Shown here: positions 10,460-22,962 of the stretch, one piece after another
How positions within the stretch are numbered: position 1 is the first letter of the stretch
How the letters are laid out: every line of letters begins with the position of its first letter
Origin: Symsagittifera roscoffensis
Taxonomy: Eukaryota; Xenacoelomorpha; Acoela; Convolutidae
Direction: 5' to 3'
DNA length: 64,000 bases
Assembly (NCBI RefSeq): GCF_963678635.1
Contig: NC_087071.1
Location: 36,728,438-36,792,437 of the forward strand
Program-made: the position numbers and the translations under genes
Notes under the pieces: model-generated
Told to the model about the DNA's origin: nothing
Databases searched by the model: none
Seen by the model: only the letters and a program-made list of their open reading frames with translations

Positions 10460-13350
10460 TTTCGGAGCAAACAATTTCTATTCTGTTGGTATATCTGGCT
10501 GAGTGAACTAAGTTCCAGCAAATAGATCTATTTTCCAAAAGCATATATTTCCACCCGGATAACGAGTAAAGATCGCGGTGGACATTCCGATAAGGACGCG
10601 AACATTTGAGACTTTACCGTCGCTCCACTAATTCAATTATTTTTCAACTTCTCATTTTTTTGAACTTTCAACATATAAAGAAATTACAATGAAAAGTGGA
10701 TCTTTTTATCAACAAACTTTTGAAAAAGTCAAGTTTTTTCGCGTAAATTTTGAAAACTGGTATGACAGCCGTTGAGCCATTGAGTTAAAAGTTTGGTAGA
10801 TGTGAAATTGTCTACAAATTGAGCAGTTTAATTTCAATTTTGACAGAAATTAACTTTAAAAAAAAAAACATTTTTTAACACACATGAAAGCAAACTCTTT
10901 TCCCAAAATTTTTGGGTTGGTTGTTTAATTTTGGTCGATTCTACAATTCAAATTAAATTGAAAAGGATTTCCGAGCTTATGAATGAGCTTTGAAAACAAA
11001 AATAAGTTTTAAAAGAATGCTCGTATCTTATTGGCAAAGACTTGAAAATTTTTTTGCCCAGAAAATAGTCTTCACTAAAATTTAGTAGAAATAACTCTCA
11101 TGTTCAACAAGTTTTTGATTAACCGCCTTCAATAATTAAAACTGTCAAATGTTTTTTTTTAGATTTGATGAATGCTGTCTGGATTCGGAATTTCTGTGAA
11201 AACGGCCTACAGAGATTTCTACAGAAGCTGATACACGAAACATTCCATTTTGTCAAAAATCGTCTTCATTGAGACCCAGGGTTAAATTTTGGGGGGATGA
11301 ACAATTAGGGGTCGCGTCCTAAGTTGATGAGTAGGAAAAACTTTTTTTAGAAAGATTCAAAGGTCTAATAAAATTAATTTGGGATTCCGTAGCTAATTTT
11401 TCTGAGGATAGTTAGATTGTATTTTAATATCATATTTCGGACTGAGTTATTTTGCTGAAACAAACTGCTTTTATATATCCAGTCAGTTTTTGCGCCTTTA
11501 TTTGTTTCTTTCTATTTGTTTCTATTTTGATTCCTTCTTTTTGAGCAAGACTATTGGTTCTGTAGCATCATGATATCTGCTAATTATTTTCATTTCTAAG
11601 GACTTATTTTCATCCAGAAAAATGGTGTATAAAAAGTTTATGTTTAAATAATTACATTGTTATGATTACTGGCGTTTTGGATATTGAAAATATCGGTTTA
11701 TTTCTCAATAATCTACAAACGAGGTTAATAGGTAAATACTGGATTTTTCGAATCACTGGCGTCTTTTTTTTGTCAAATCAAGAATGTTGTTTCTGTACAA
11801 TTTGGGTCTGCAAGTTGACTGTAACTACAAAGCCTGAACGGAAAAAAACTTATATATCGCTCACAACTTTTTTTGTACTTCTAATCATCTGAGTTGATCT
11901 CTCTCATCTAATTAACCAAAGCACTAAGAAAATTAATCTCGAGCTTTCAAGTTCATTTAAATCACTTTTTGACCACAACCAAATAATATTAAGTGACAAA
12001 TATTTCAAATCGCAAAAACGGAAATGTGGGCTGTCTGGTATAAAATTTTGTGGTGCAATAGACACTTTTTTGCCTGCCGCTTATAACACAGTCTATGAAA
12101 AGCAAAATTTAAAGCATAATTTCAATATATCCTTGTTTTAGTTCTTGCAGCAGTATATCCACCGTAGAGGGAAGGGCAGTCTTCATTTAATGTACGAATA
12201 CAGATTTTATGTGGCAAGGCCGTTTTTTGTGTCTATAACTGTTTGTGTCTATTTTTATTCATCTTTTTTAAGACTATTGTATCTCTAGCATTATAAGGTC
12301 TGCATATTATTTGAAGTTGTATGAATTATTTTTAACTGGAATTTTGTCGCAGGAAAACAAAATCCCTAGCACTATGATTTCTGCTAAATTATCCATTCGT
12401 TATGAATTGTTTTTCTTCAAAATCCTTGAATTTTTTGAAGTTGAAATTAGTCGGTTAATTTTTCAAAAATCTATTTTCATGTTTAATTGGGTAATAAAAA
12501 GGGTTAATTAACTTGGAAAAACTCTCAACCTCTTGCGTGCTATTAAATTACTCCATTTTGATTTAAAGTAATTTGTTATTCCGATTTTGATTTTTTCCCT
12601 CAGACTAGTTTCGACATAGGCAATTTTGAACGAGTTTTATTATACCAATTGAAAAAAAAAACACTGTTGTTCTAAAGTGAAATTTCAGAAAATAACTTTA
12701 AAAAAGATTTCAAAATCTAATAATAAACAATTATGGCATCAGTAGTTGACCATTCCGAGGACGGTAGCATCTTGCAGCAAAGTTTAGCATCAAATTTTCC
12801 CTCACATTTCAGACTCAGTTATTTTGCCGAACGAAACTGCTTTTTTGTGGCACGGCAGTTTTTTTTGCATCCATAACTGTTTATTTTATGTTTATTCATC
12901 TTTTTGAAGCAAGACTATTGTATCTCTATGATTGCAGTGTATCGAGGTCTGCATAATATTTCAAACTGGAATGAATTGCAATTTAACCAAAATTTGATTT
13001 TTTTCCCCGAGACTAGTTTTGGCATAGGCATTTTCGATAAAAAAATTTAATTTATGTATCTGAAAAAAACGTTGTTGTTCTAAAGTGTAATCTCTAAAAG
13101 AATCAATTGTGCCATTGTTTTACATTTTGAAATGTCGGTTCAGAAATATTTTGATTAAAAAAACAGCCAAAACCTTTTTATTGTTTTTTGCCCTAATTTG
13201 AGCAAACCAAGTCCATCACTTATCAAAACATTCAAAGAAGCTTCAACTATTTGCCGATTAGGGCTTTGTTTCTTTTTACATAAAAGTAAAACACTTAAAA
13301 AAGAATTTGGCAAGAAGGAAAAACGCTGTTGGACAACAAAGATAAAGTAG
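10460..13350. repeat. Gene-free stretch with diverged direct repeats
   Basis: Similar text recurs about three times, near 11400-11600, 12190-12420 and 12790-12990: a TTCAGACTCAGTTATTTTGC-like phrase, then CATAACTGTTT, then GCAAGACTATTG and TCTGCATAATATT. A second pair lies near 12590-12690 and 13000-13100 (ACTAGTTT..GGCATAGGCA, then GTTGTTCTAAAGTG). Copies are strongly diverged and no open frame is recognisable. Confidence 0.55.
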
Positions 13351-13354
13351 ACCG

Positions 13355-13515
13355 ATTCCTAAAATGACTTTTTGGACAGAAGAGCAGCTGAAAAAATCTA
13401 CTCTGATTACATTTCTGCAGAAACAAAGGAAATAATTTTCTGATAATGTGAGCGGAATTAAGAATTCAAGAAAAACAATGCATTTGATTTTTCACTCCCT
13501 AGAGGAATTAGCGGA
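13355..13515 (+). pseudogene. Broken fragment related to the NERD-helicase gene
   Basis: The stretch beginning TTTTTGGACAGAAGAGCAGC matches the region just before and across the Walker A motif of the intact gene downstream (15223-15350). Shared landmarks in the same order and orientation are TGGACAGAAGAGCA, TCTACT.TGATT.CA..TCTGCAGA, TCAGGAAAAACAATG (here TCAAGAAAAACAATG) and a following block around TTTTTC. It is full of indels and has no open frame. It is best read as a remnant of a second, tandem copy of the gene about 1.9 kb upstream. Confidence 0.7.
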
Positions 13516-14253
13516 AAAATAATCAATATGAGCCTTTAATGAGGCTCAAAAAGTTTAAAGAAGGATTTACTTCACAAAATTTGGGAAAATTTTTTTGTCT
13601 TGTTCGGATTTTTACATCACTACCTTGCAAAATTTATCTAGAAACAGAAACAATTGCTTAAAATGCTATTAATTTGGAAAAAAAATTGTTAAGCTTGAAA
13701 AGAAATCAATTTTTGATAGCAAATTGATTTCCTCATCTTGCAGCAAATTGTAGCATCAAGTCAAAGAAGTACTGCTATATTGCTATAAGTGATTTTGGGC
13801 CATAGCTTGAAAAGTATCATACAGAACAACTATTTGTGTTTTGGAAGTTATATAAAGAAGTTTTGCTGCCAATATATGTTTTTTGTATACATTGCTGGCG
13901 AGTTGCTCTAGGCATTATCTCTAAATGTACGAGCCTAAATCGAAAGTAAGAACAGAAAGTAAGCGTAGAAGTTGAAAAAAGCTCTTATAAAAGAATGGTT
14001 AAATTGATTGACCACCATACAAGTTTTTTGAATTTGACTAAACAACTATATGAGTATTTTTTAGCATTGTTCACATCGAAAAAGTTATAAATAAAATGAT
14101 TAAATGTTCTCTTTGCCTAAACATGTGATTTGGTTCTCAACAACGAACAAAAATTGCAGCGTTTGATCAAATAAAGCACGTTTTTTAGTTTTCGTATTGC
14201 GTTCTTTGCATAGCTTTCTTTACAGTAAACTTACAGTTACACAACTACTCACC

Positions 14254-17200
14254 ATGGGAGCCAGTTCGAGTACCCAAAGTACAGGAGATGTTGAGCCAGT
14301 TTCCCACAGCATACTTGACACGATTGAGATTCAAATGCCAGGAGGGCAGACCATTAATCTCAGTGACAATGCACGCATGCTAGATGTGCTCACCTGGCAG
14401 TGTCCCAAATGGGAACAAAAGGGAAATGTTTCTTCAATTCCGATTGCCAGAATTCCGCGAGTGTTCTTGCACAACACTCAAATGTCAAAAGACTTGCAAC
14501 GCCAGCTCAAGTTTCTACAGAAAGGAGAAACGGGTGAAATCAAAATCTACAATTTGTTAACACATTCTCAAAATAACGAACAAGAAGGTATGATTGTGTT
14601 TCCGAATGTGAATGGGCATGAAATCTTCAAGAAGTTTGACTCGAAGGTAGCTGATGTTGAAATTGACATGATTATAGCTCATGCAACCAAAGGTTTTTTC
14701 GTTTTTAACATAAAAAATCAAGGTGGAAAAGGACCTACACCCCAGAGCATCCAAAAAGATATAGACCGACATTGTAAATTTGTACAATGCTTAGTAGAGT
14801 ATGCTCAAATGACCTCAGTGTGCTCTGTTCCAATATACCCTGTACTTTGCTTGCTGCATGACGACCAAAAAGGAAAGTTTGAATCGCTATCCTATTCTGG
14901 TGTAAGCGGAAGTCGTATCTTAGTTTTTGGCAAAAATGAGTTAAAGCCACAAGTTTTTGCTGAGAAATGGAGCAGAAAACTAGTCGACCTACCAGATATA
15001 GAGAAAAAAGAGCCCTTTCATGTCAGTGTTGCAAGATTAGTTGCTCTCAGTTTAATTGAAGGTTCTGCAGCTTCAATTCACAAAAAAATGCATTCCAATT
15101 TCCTTCAATCTTTGAAAAGTAATCAAAATCAATTCTGCAAGTTGGAGCAACAACCAGAATTAAGAAAACTACTGGAAAATAATATGCAAAGTAAATTTGG
15201 TAACAAAACAAAACACATCCTATGGACAGAAGAGCAAGTGAAAGTAATTTCTACTGTGATTTCACATCTGCAGAGTCCAGAAAAAAAAGGATTCCTGAGA
15301 CTTATCGTGACTGGATGTAAGGGCTCAGGAAAAACAATGCTGTTGGTTTTTCTAGCAAAAGTTGCCCAGGAACTTCTATGCAAAAATGAGTCACACGAGA
15401 ATTCTAGCAGCAAAGTCTTAGTCTGTAATGGTCATTTCCCTATTTCATCGTTATTCACTGGGTTTCTGAAAGAACAATTCGAATCAACTGACGTTACTGT
15501 TTTCGAGCAGAACGGTAAGCGAACAAAAAAAAACTCTACAACGATTTTGTAGTTTTTTGCAAAGCTCTACAAAAAACAGCCCTCATTTTTTTTAAATTCA
15601 ATTCTGTGTGTTGAATTTTTTATCTGAGATTTTATTTGATGACCCGGGTTGAAGTCACATAGAAAATATGTAATTCTCCAGAAAGTTATTAGTAAAACAT
15701 CATTTCTGTATCAGATTCTGGCAATTTATTTATGATCGGAGATAAATCAGAGAAAACACTGCAGTACCGTTTCAGTACTGAATCAGTACTGTTACAATAC
15801 TGTTTTTATTCAGCTTCTTTCTGCCCATCAAAAATCAGACGTTTTGTTCTAAAAAATCTCTGATCATAAAAAGTAAGAAATTTTGTTCTATGTTTTCTAT
15901 GGTCAGAAATTGAATCAGAAAAAATCAGAACAACAGTTTATTCTATAAAGTCAAAAAAAGTTCTAGAAATACAACATTCCGCGCTGTGACTTCAATGAAC
16001 TTATTTGGTTGGGCTAATTTCAAAAACATTTTTCACCTTCTTTTTGAAGATTAATCAAAGTTTTTTTCTGAAAATTTCTGGAACTCTTGGTTTTAAAACT
16101 CTATTGCAAAGCAATTCAAAATTAGGTCGAAAATGATTATCAGGAAGTGGAATGAAACTATGAAATCAAATTAACCAATAAAATTAAAAACAGTCATAAA
16201 ATTGAGCGTAAACTAATCATCAGAATAAAAATCTGAGAAAAAAAATTCAAAAATTTCTGATCTCTATTGGTCTGAAAGCAATTTTCGGCAAGCAGATAAA
16301 GTAAATTAACTAACCAAATTGAGCGCCTATGAGTCAAAGAAAAAACAAGCAATCATCAGTTTTGTCATAAAAAAGTGCAAAATTTCTAAANNNNNNNNNN
16401 NNNNNNNNNNNNNNNNNNNNNNNNNNNNNNNNNNNNNNNNNNNNNNNNNNNNNNNNNNNNNNNNNNNNNNNNNNNNNNNNNNNNNNNNNNNNNNNNNNNN
16501 NNNNNNNNNNNNNNNNNNNNNNNNNNNNNNNNNNNNNNNNNNNNNNNNNNNNNNNNNNNNNNNNNNNNNNNNNNNNNNNNNNNNNNNNNNTATGTACGTG
16601 TGTCTGTAAGCGTCTATGTATGTGAGTAGCTATGTTTGTATGGATCTGTGCTATGAATGTGGCGCATGTATGTGTAAATGACAACCTGAAGCCACTCCAT
16701 CCCAGGTTATCAATAAAAAATTATAACAAAGAACAAGACCATCTGAATTTATTTCAATTTTATAAAATTTGGGCTTATTTTTAGCTTTTGAATTTTTTTA
16801 AAGTTTTTTCCATAATTTTACCAAAATTTGCCGTGTTTTCAGACATACTTAATTGCTCAAGTTAAAATTTACAACAATTGCTCAACTAATGACGTTAGAT
16901 TTTTGATTTTCTGATTTTTGCACAGTAGAGATTGTTTTCTTTATGGAATTTTCTCTTCTAAAATACTCATGTTGCGAATATCAATGAAAAACGCAGTACT
17001 GTATAAGATTCATGGGTACTTTTTGCCTGCTCAAAAAATGTTGTTTTTTTTTCAAAATTCAATTCTTTGCGACTGTATCATGGTATAAAAATTGCTTTTT
17101 GTGGCAAACTATTAATGTTTTTGTTTAATTATCGGCTGCTATGTTTCTTCCGGATAATGATTTTATGACAACTTCGGTTGTTTTTGAACCAAAACTCAAT

Positions 17201-19819
17201 GAAGGAAAAAAATTTTGTCATTCGTTTGGCATTTATTAAAAGGAAAATTGAGCTTTCTAGTTTTTGTGTTTCAGAGCTCCAAGCCGACATGGACTGGACG
17301 AATGCTGATCGGTGTGTTGATCTATTCCGCAAAGGATTTCCTAATTGTCTAAAGAGCAAGGCCCTAATGATGTGCGATGAGTTTTGCCCTAAAGAGAGAG
17401 TATCCGAGTACAGCTACACTTTACATATTAACCATTTGGAATTTTCCGTCCTTTTTAAAAAAATATATTTTTGAAAAATATCTGTGAAAGCGTTATTTGC
17501 AAAAACGAAAATAGTCGGGAAAAAAATTACTTAAATTAGCTCATTAAAGTTGAACATAAGGGTTTTAAAAAGCACATTTGATTGAGCAGTTTTTGATTTA
17601 AAATGTATTTGATAGACGCTAGGGCTTATTTTTTTTAAAAACAAGAGTAGCTTTACTTTGTTAACAGTAATCTATTTTCCATAATACTGGAAAGTTTGAA
17701 GAATGATCAGCACTGCATTCTTTTCACTACTCAGCCGAATATTCTGGTGGATCAAATTTTTTCTAAGTTTCAAAGGATGCATCTCACAACTTCTCTGAGG
17801 TCTACTGTTGAGATTGCTAAATTTGCTAATAACTGGGTTAAATTCTATCACCAAATAACCAAGAGAGAAGTAGAAATCAAACCTGGGCACAACTTTTACG
17901 GAAAGAAACCTGATGTTCGTTTTGTGCCTCGAGAAAACCTCTCTTATTCTGAGTTTCAATCTTCTTTCGTTCAGAAAAGTGCAGATACCATACTCGAGTA
18001 TGCCAAAAAGTTTAGCGATTTATTTTTTTTACCAATTCTAGTCCACGTGCGCGAGGAAACCCTCGAACAAGTTCGGAAAAGTGTTCAACAGAAGTATGAT
18101 GAAACATTGAGAGAGATGGTAGGCCAAAATCTACCCCAACCTCAATTTTTTAATTTCATTGAGACTGAAGGCATTGAATTCCCTGTCGCGGTTGTTCTGA
18201 TGTGTAGCTTCAATTATTATGACGAATGGTCCGGAATCATAGAGTGGTTTCTCACCGCTGTGACAAGGGCCACCACGAAATTAGTAATTGTCCACAATAA
18301 CGAACATATCGATGAGCCCACTGGATTAAATGAGTTGACTGAAAGAGACCCTGGGAAGGTGGGTTCTTTTGTCCGTCAAGCAGAAACCAATGACTGGAAA
18401 ACAGTCATAGTAGGATGCGATTACAACTATCCGATATTTTTGAGTCCCACAACTGAGTCCCAGCTGCCACTAGATCAACCAGATTTACCAAATGTAGAAG
18501 GCATAAAAATGATCTTGTCACGCAAGGGCGTACGCTTTCTTCAGATCGACGATCTCTATAAAGAGGACGATATCAAAGAACTGCTGAAATTTGGATGGAC
18601 CTCAGTAATCATTGTTGGTGGAAGGAACCCAAGGAACGCGTTCAATTGGCAATTCTATAAAGCTGTTCAAGATATAATGGAATCAGCGGCTTTTATAGAT
18701 CAGTTTCGAGTAACTAATCTTGTGGATAACTTTTACCATGAAGCAGACTCTAAGTGTCATTTGCACGCCTTTCTCCAACATCAAGCACTAACTGTCCCAA
18801 TGAAATCTCTGGATGAATTAAATCTTGATCAATCAATCAGGAACAATGAAATATCTGATTTGGAGGAAGTGTCTTGCAGCTGGCAAACCTGGAAAGCGAA
18901 AGGCAATCAACTTTATTGTTTGGAGCTCCCAAAGAAAGCACTCGCAATGTACAAATGCGGCACAGTTCTGCTGATGCGACAAATCGACATAAACATAGTC
19001 GCAAACAACGCGATTTCACTACAATTTCTATCAAAAGAGTTGGCGAAATTTTTCACCAACCTAACCAAAATTTGGTTAAAACTAGCCAAAAGAGTCTGTA
19101 AAGAAAACGTATTCGGTGAAATATTCGGTGAAAATGGTTCCTTAAATCTTTGTTTCGCATCGGCAGTCTGGGAAGTGCTCGTAGGATTCTTGCTTAACAT
19201 GTCGTGGGACCGAATAAACGATCGCCTAATAGAAATAAAGCAAACTCTTACTGCAAAGTTCTCGAATACTCTTAACCTGGATGAACAAAACGTGAAGCTT
19301 AAAAAACTAATTGAAGAAGAGAGGGAACGAAAAACTGTGCTTTTGATGAGGTTCATAAGTTCTTATTTTGTAATTTTACCCGTGTTTACCAAAGATTGGA
19401 CGGAGATTTGTGTCTCCCTCATTGAGCAGCATCAACGCATTTACAAATTAACCGACCCCACAAACATGACCAGCTTGATAGAGCAACGAAAACAACTAGC
19501 GGAAAGAGTGGCAAAGGAATTAGAGGTTCTTTTGAAAGAACTCAGAAATTGTGACAAAAGAAAACCGACAGCTGTTATCAAGAAGATCCTTTCCATTAAT
19601 TGGATTATTCTGGAAGTACTTGAATGGAATCCATATAATTTAAATATGGTTCTGAAATTATTCGAGTTTATTTCAATTATAATGGATTTGATCAATGATC
19701 TACGAACGGCCGAAAATAAAAAACTTGAAATTGGGCAAGGAAAGTTTACGATTGAGGCATGGACAGAGGTCAAAGAAATTATACGAAAGGGCATGTTTAC
19801 CATTTCTGAAGTAGTATAA
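14254..19819 (+). CDS. NERD-domain SF1 helicase with TPR-like segment (three exons)
   Basis: Exons 14254-15510, 17275-17399 and 17702-19819 join in phase (donor G|GTAAGC, acceptor TTTCAG|AG; donor AGA|GTATCC; acceptor GAAG|AAT, or CAG|CAC nine bases later) and give about 1166 aa. I chose ATG 14254 because it sits in CACCATGGG and yields MGASSS, a good N-myristoylation signal. NERD nuclease-like domain at about residues 90-200: the acidic positions read EID (136-138), but the usual Glu-x-Lys reads Asn-Ile-Lys (152-154), so nuclease activity is doubtful. Helicase motifs: Walker A GCKGSGKT (354-361), Walker B LMMCDE (450-455, in exon 2), LTTSLRST (about 490), TEGIEFP (about 616), TAVTRATTKL (about 647). 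A TPR-like WKAKGNQLYCLELPKKALAMY lies near residue 855. The role is unknown; membrane association and nucleic-acid remodelling are inferred. A related broken fragment lies upstream, so the family may be expanding here. Confidence 0.85.
16391..16590. other. Assembly gap (200 N)
   Basis: Exactly 200 undetermined bases, likely a fixed-size placeholder. The right edge begins immediately in a TATGTACGTGTGTCTGTA-type simple repeat, which probably caused the gap. Confidence 0.98.
16591..16682 (+). repeat. Degenerate TATG/TGTA simple repeat
   Basis: About 90 bases of imperfect TATGTATGTG-like units next to the gap. The true array is probably longer and hidden within the N run. Confidence 0.8.
17400..17701 (+). 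other. Intron 2 of the NERD-helicase gene
   Basis: A short intron of about 300 bases with donor GTATCC and acceptor TTTGAAG (or, nine bases further, GATCAG). Both acceptors keep the frame and differ only by three residues. The upstream exon carries Walker B and the downstream exon the next helicase strand (CILFTTQP), so the splice is functionally plausible. Confidence 0.65.
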
Positions 19820-19830
19820 ATCTGAAATGA

Positions 19831-21535
19831 GCTTCTTGTTTGATGGAAAAACCAAAATTTTAAGAAGCTACGGCGCATATTTGCATAATTTTATGTAAGG
19901 AGATGAATGCGTAGGAACTCAATTTTCAGTATGACAGTCCTCAAGATTTCACTGAAAAAAATAAGCCTATGAAGCAGAAACCATTTTTCAGAAAACTGTT
20001 GTATTCATCCCCTTCTATGGGAAAATGATCCCAAAAAGTGATGTATTAATCCATTTTATATGAAACACAGTTTTATAACCGTCTATATTGAACCATTTTT
20101 CTTAGTATTAGTGTATATATTTTTGTATCATCTACTGTATCACTCTTTACCATGCTTTTGAATTAATATTATTCTTTCAATCAATCTTATAAACCTCCTT
20201 CTTCCGAGTTTTTCTACAACCTAATTAACACAAAACCACATTACTCATCCTATTCTATGAAAACTTTGAGGCAATTTGAGGCAAAAAGAATCTTTTTGAA
20301 AAAAAATTGCTTCTTGTTTGATGAAAAAACTCAAATTTTACGAAGCTACGGCGCATAATTATATAAAAAGGGATGAATGCGTAGGAACTCAATTTTCAGT
20401 ACGACAGTCCTCAAGATTTCACTGGAAAAAATAAGCCTATGAACCATTTTTCAGAAAACTGTTGTATTCATCCCCTTCTATGGCAAAATGATCCCAAAAA
20501 GTGATGTAATAATCAATTTTATATGAAACACAGTTTTATAACCGGCTATATTGAACCATTTTTCTTGGTATTAGTGTATATATTTTTGTATCATCTACTG
20601 TATCACTCTTTACCATGCTTTTGAATTAATATTATTCTTTCAATCAATCTTATAAACCTCCTTCTTCCGAGTTTTTCTACAACCTAATTAACACAAAACC
20701 ACATTACTCATCCTATTCTATGAAAACTTTGAGGCAATTTGAGGCAAAAAGAATCTTTTTGAAAAAAAATTGCTTCTTGTTTGATGAAAAAACTCAAATT
20801 TTACGAAGCTACGGCGCATAATTATATAAAAAGGGATGTATGCGTAGGAACTCAATTTTCAGTACGACAGTCCTCAAGATTTCACTGGAAAAAATAAGCC
20901 TATGAACCATTTTTCAGAAAACTGTTGTATTCATCCCCTTCTATGGCAAAATGATCCCAAAAAGTGATGTAATAATCCATTTTATATGAAACACAGTTTT
21001 ATAACCGTCTATATTGAACCATTTTTCTTAGTATTAGTGTATATATTTTTGTATCATCTACTGTATCACTCTTTACCATGCTTTTGAATTAATATTATTC
21101 TTTCAATCAATCTTATAAACCTCCTTCTTCCGAGTTTTTCTACAACCTAATTAACACAAAACCACATTACTCATCCTATTTTATGAAAACTTTGAGGCAA
21201 TTTGAGGCAAAAAGAATCTTTTTGAAAAAAAAATTGCTTCTTGTTTGAGGGAAATAATGACCAGGTACAAAATTACGGCATATATTTTTCATCTAAAGGC
21301 GTGAATGAGCAGGATCTCGATTTTTAGTGCGATTCATCCGCAAGATGTCACAGGGAAAAAGTTTTAATAAACTATAACCAGTACCTTCAAAAATATTTTA
21401 GTCGTTGCCTTCTATGGCAAACTGATCCCAAAAAATGTGACTGAATGCTCCATTTTCAGAAGTTACAATCTAAACTCGCATTTATTTTTATAGCCTCCTT
21501 CTGCATTCATAAGCTTTTGTATCACCTCAGCAGCA
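19831..21535 (+). repeat. Tandem 0.46-kb repeat array just after the helicase gene
   Basis: Units start with GCTTCTTGTTTGATG at 19831, 20309, 20772 and 21236, giving spacings of 478, 463 and 464 bases. The first three are almost identical; the fourth (21236 to about 21535) is clearly diverged but keeps GCTTCTTGTTTGA, ACGGCATA and TGATCCCAAAAA. The first unit begins only 12 bases after the stop codon, so the array probably arose from the gene's own 3' untranslated sequence. No reading frame persists across units. Confidence 0.9.
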
Positions 21536-21908
21536 TTTATGTTCAGCAAGCTGTTTAAAAGCTTTGTTTTTTAAAGAAACTTTATTTGCTTTAATTTTTC
21601 CAATTATTCTACTAAGCGATCAACTAATAACTGGAAATATTCATCATACTACAAAGACCTTATTCCAAAGACACTTTTTTCCAAACACTTTTACTAGAAT
21701 TATAAACACGGCCACATCAGTCACTGTTAGTAATCCAAAAACCATCTCATAGAAAAAATAAAAATTTTTTTGAACTCTATAAGCCTTGATAACTTTTTTT
21801 GAAATAATGTGAAATTTTTAGAATTAATCAAATCATCTGATCTGAAAGCATTCTCTATTCACGCAACGGAACTGAAGAAAATTTTGGAATTCATGGAATT
21901 TTATGAAC
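21536..21908. other. Non-coding spacer
   Basis: AT-rich sequence between the tandem array and the next structured repeats. A short frame at 21564-21752 has no recognisable domain and is not called. Confidence 0.5.
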
Positions 21909-22962
21909 AACAAGACTGCTCGTATCAGGGCGAAGCCCTGAATGTTCCGACAGCCTTTTAAGGTTTATGGAGCAGTAATAAAATAAAAAAACTAAATGAA
22001 ATTTTTAAAAAATGAAAAAAAAATTTTCTAAAATTTTTTATGAAAACCATCCTCCCACACGCCATATACAGTACAAAGAATCTAATTCGCTCCTTGTAGC
22101 AAACCAATTACAAATAGGCTTCTTTCAACCAATTTGGAACGATTTCTAAGACGGATTAACTCTCCGCTTACGCCTTAATAGCGCAAAGTATATCGCGCGT
22201 TAATTGTCCCAAATTGGCCAAAATGGCAAAGTTTAAACCCCCATAGCTTCACCAAAAACGATCACAGGTGAAATGTTTTTTCAAATTTGAGCTCAAGACA
22301 ACAATACCTTTCGAATGATATAAAAAAGAATCCGTCAAAAATGGCTAGTTAAAAAGTCGAAATTTGTCTGAAGAAAAACAAACAAGACTGCTCGTATCAG
22401 GGCGAAGACCTGAATATTCCGACTGCCTTTTAAGGTCTATGGAGCATTAATAAAATGAAAAATTTCAATGTAAAAGAAAAAAAAAAATTTGAAAAGTTTT
22501 TTTTTGTAAAAACATTCCCCCACACGTCATATTAAGTTAAGTTCAAAGTGATAGATTTTGCGCCTATTAAAAAATCAATTATGGCAAAAAAGCATCATTG
22601 AACCAATTTGGAATGATTTCTAAGACGGATTAAATCTCCGCTTACGCGTTAATAGCGCGAAATTTATCGCGCGTTAATTGTCTCAAATTGGCCAAAATGG
22701 CAGTCTTTAAACCCCCGTAACTTTATGAAAAATCATCACAGGTAAAATATCTTTCCAAATTCAAGCTCAAGACAACAATAGCTTTCGAATGATATTAAAA
22801 AATTCCGTCAAAAATGGCTAGTTAAAAAGTCGAAATTTGTCTGAAGAAAAAAAAACCCACCCCGAGCACAAATATTCCGTTACTTTCGTATCGAAAGTCG
22901 GAACAAAAACCCACCCCGAGCACAAATATTCCGTTACTTTCGTACCGAAAGTCGGAACAAAA
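21909..22962 (+). repeat. Tandem structured-repeat copies with an extra terminal hairpin
   Basis: A copy at about 21909-22380 lacks its 3' hairpin and abuts a second, complete copy (22381-22905). Then the last 55 bases alone (CCCACCCCGAGCACAAATAT through the hairpin ACTTTCG-TAC-CGAAAGT) are repeated at 22906-22960. Duplication of just the 3' hairpin module resembles end-slippage or rolling-type amplification more than simple cut-and-paste. Confidence 0.85.

Larger units (their letters stand above)
15511..17274 (+). other. Intron 1 of the NERD-helicase gene, containing an assembly gap
   Basis: Bounded by GTAAGC and TTTCAG. It contains several runs resembling CAGTACTG repeats near 15770-15805, the 200-N gap and the degenerate TGTA-rich simple repeat. 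No other feature is recognisable. Confidence 0.7.
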
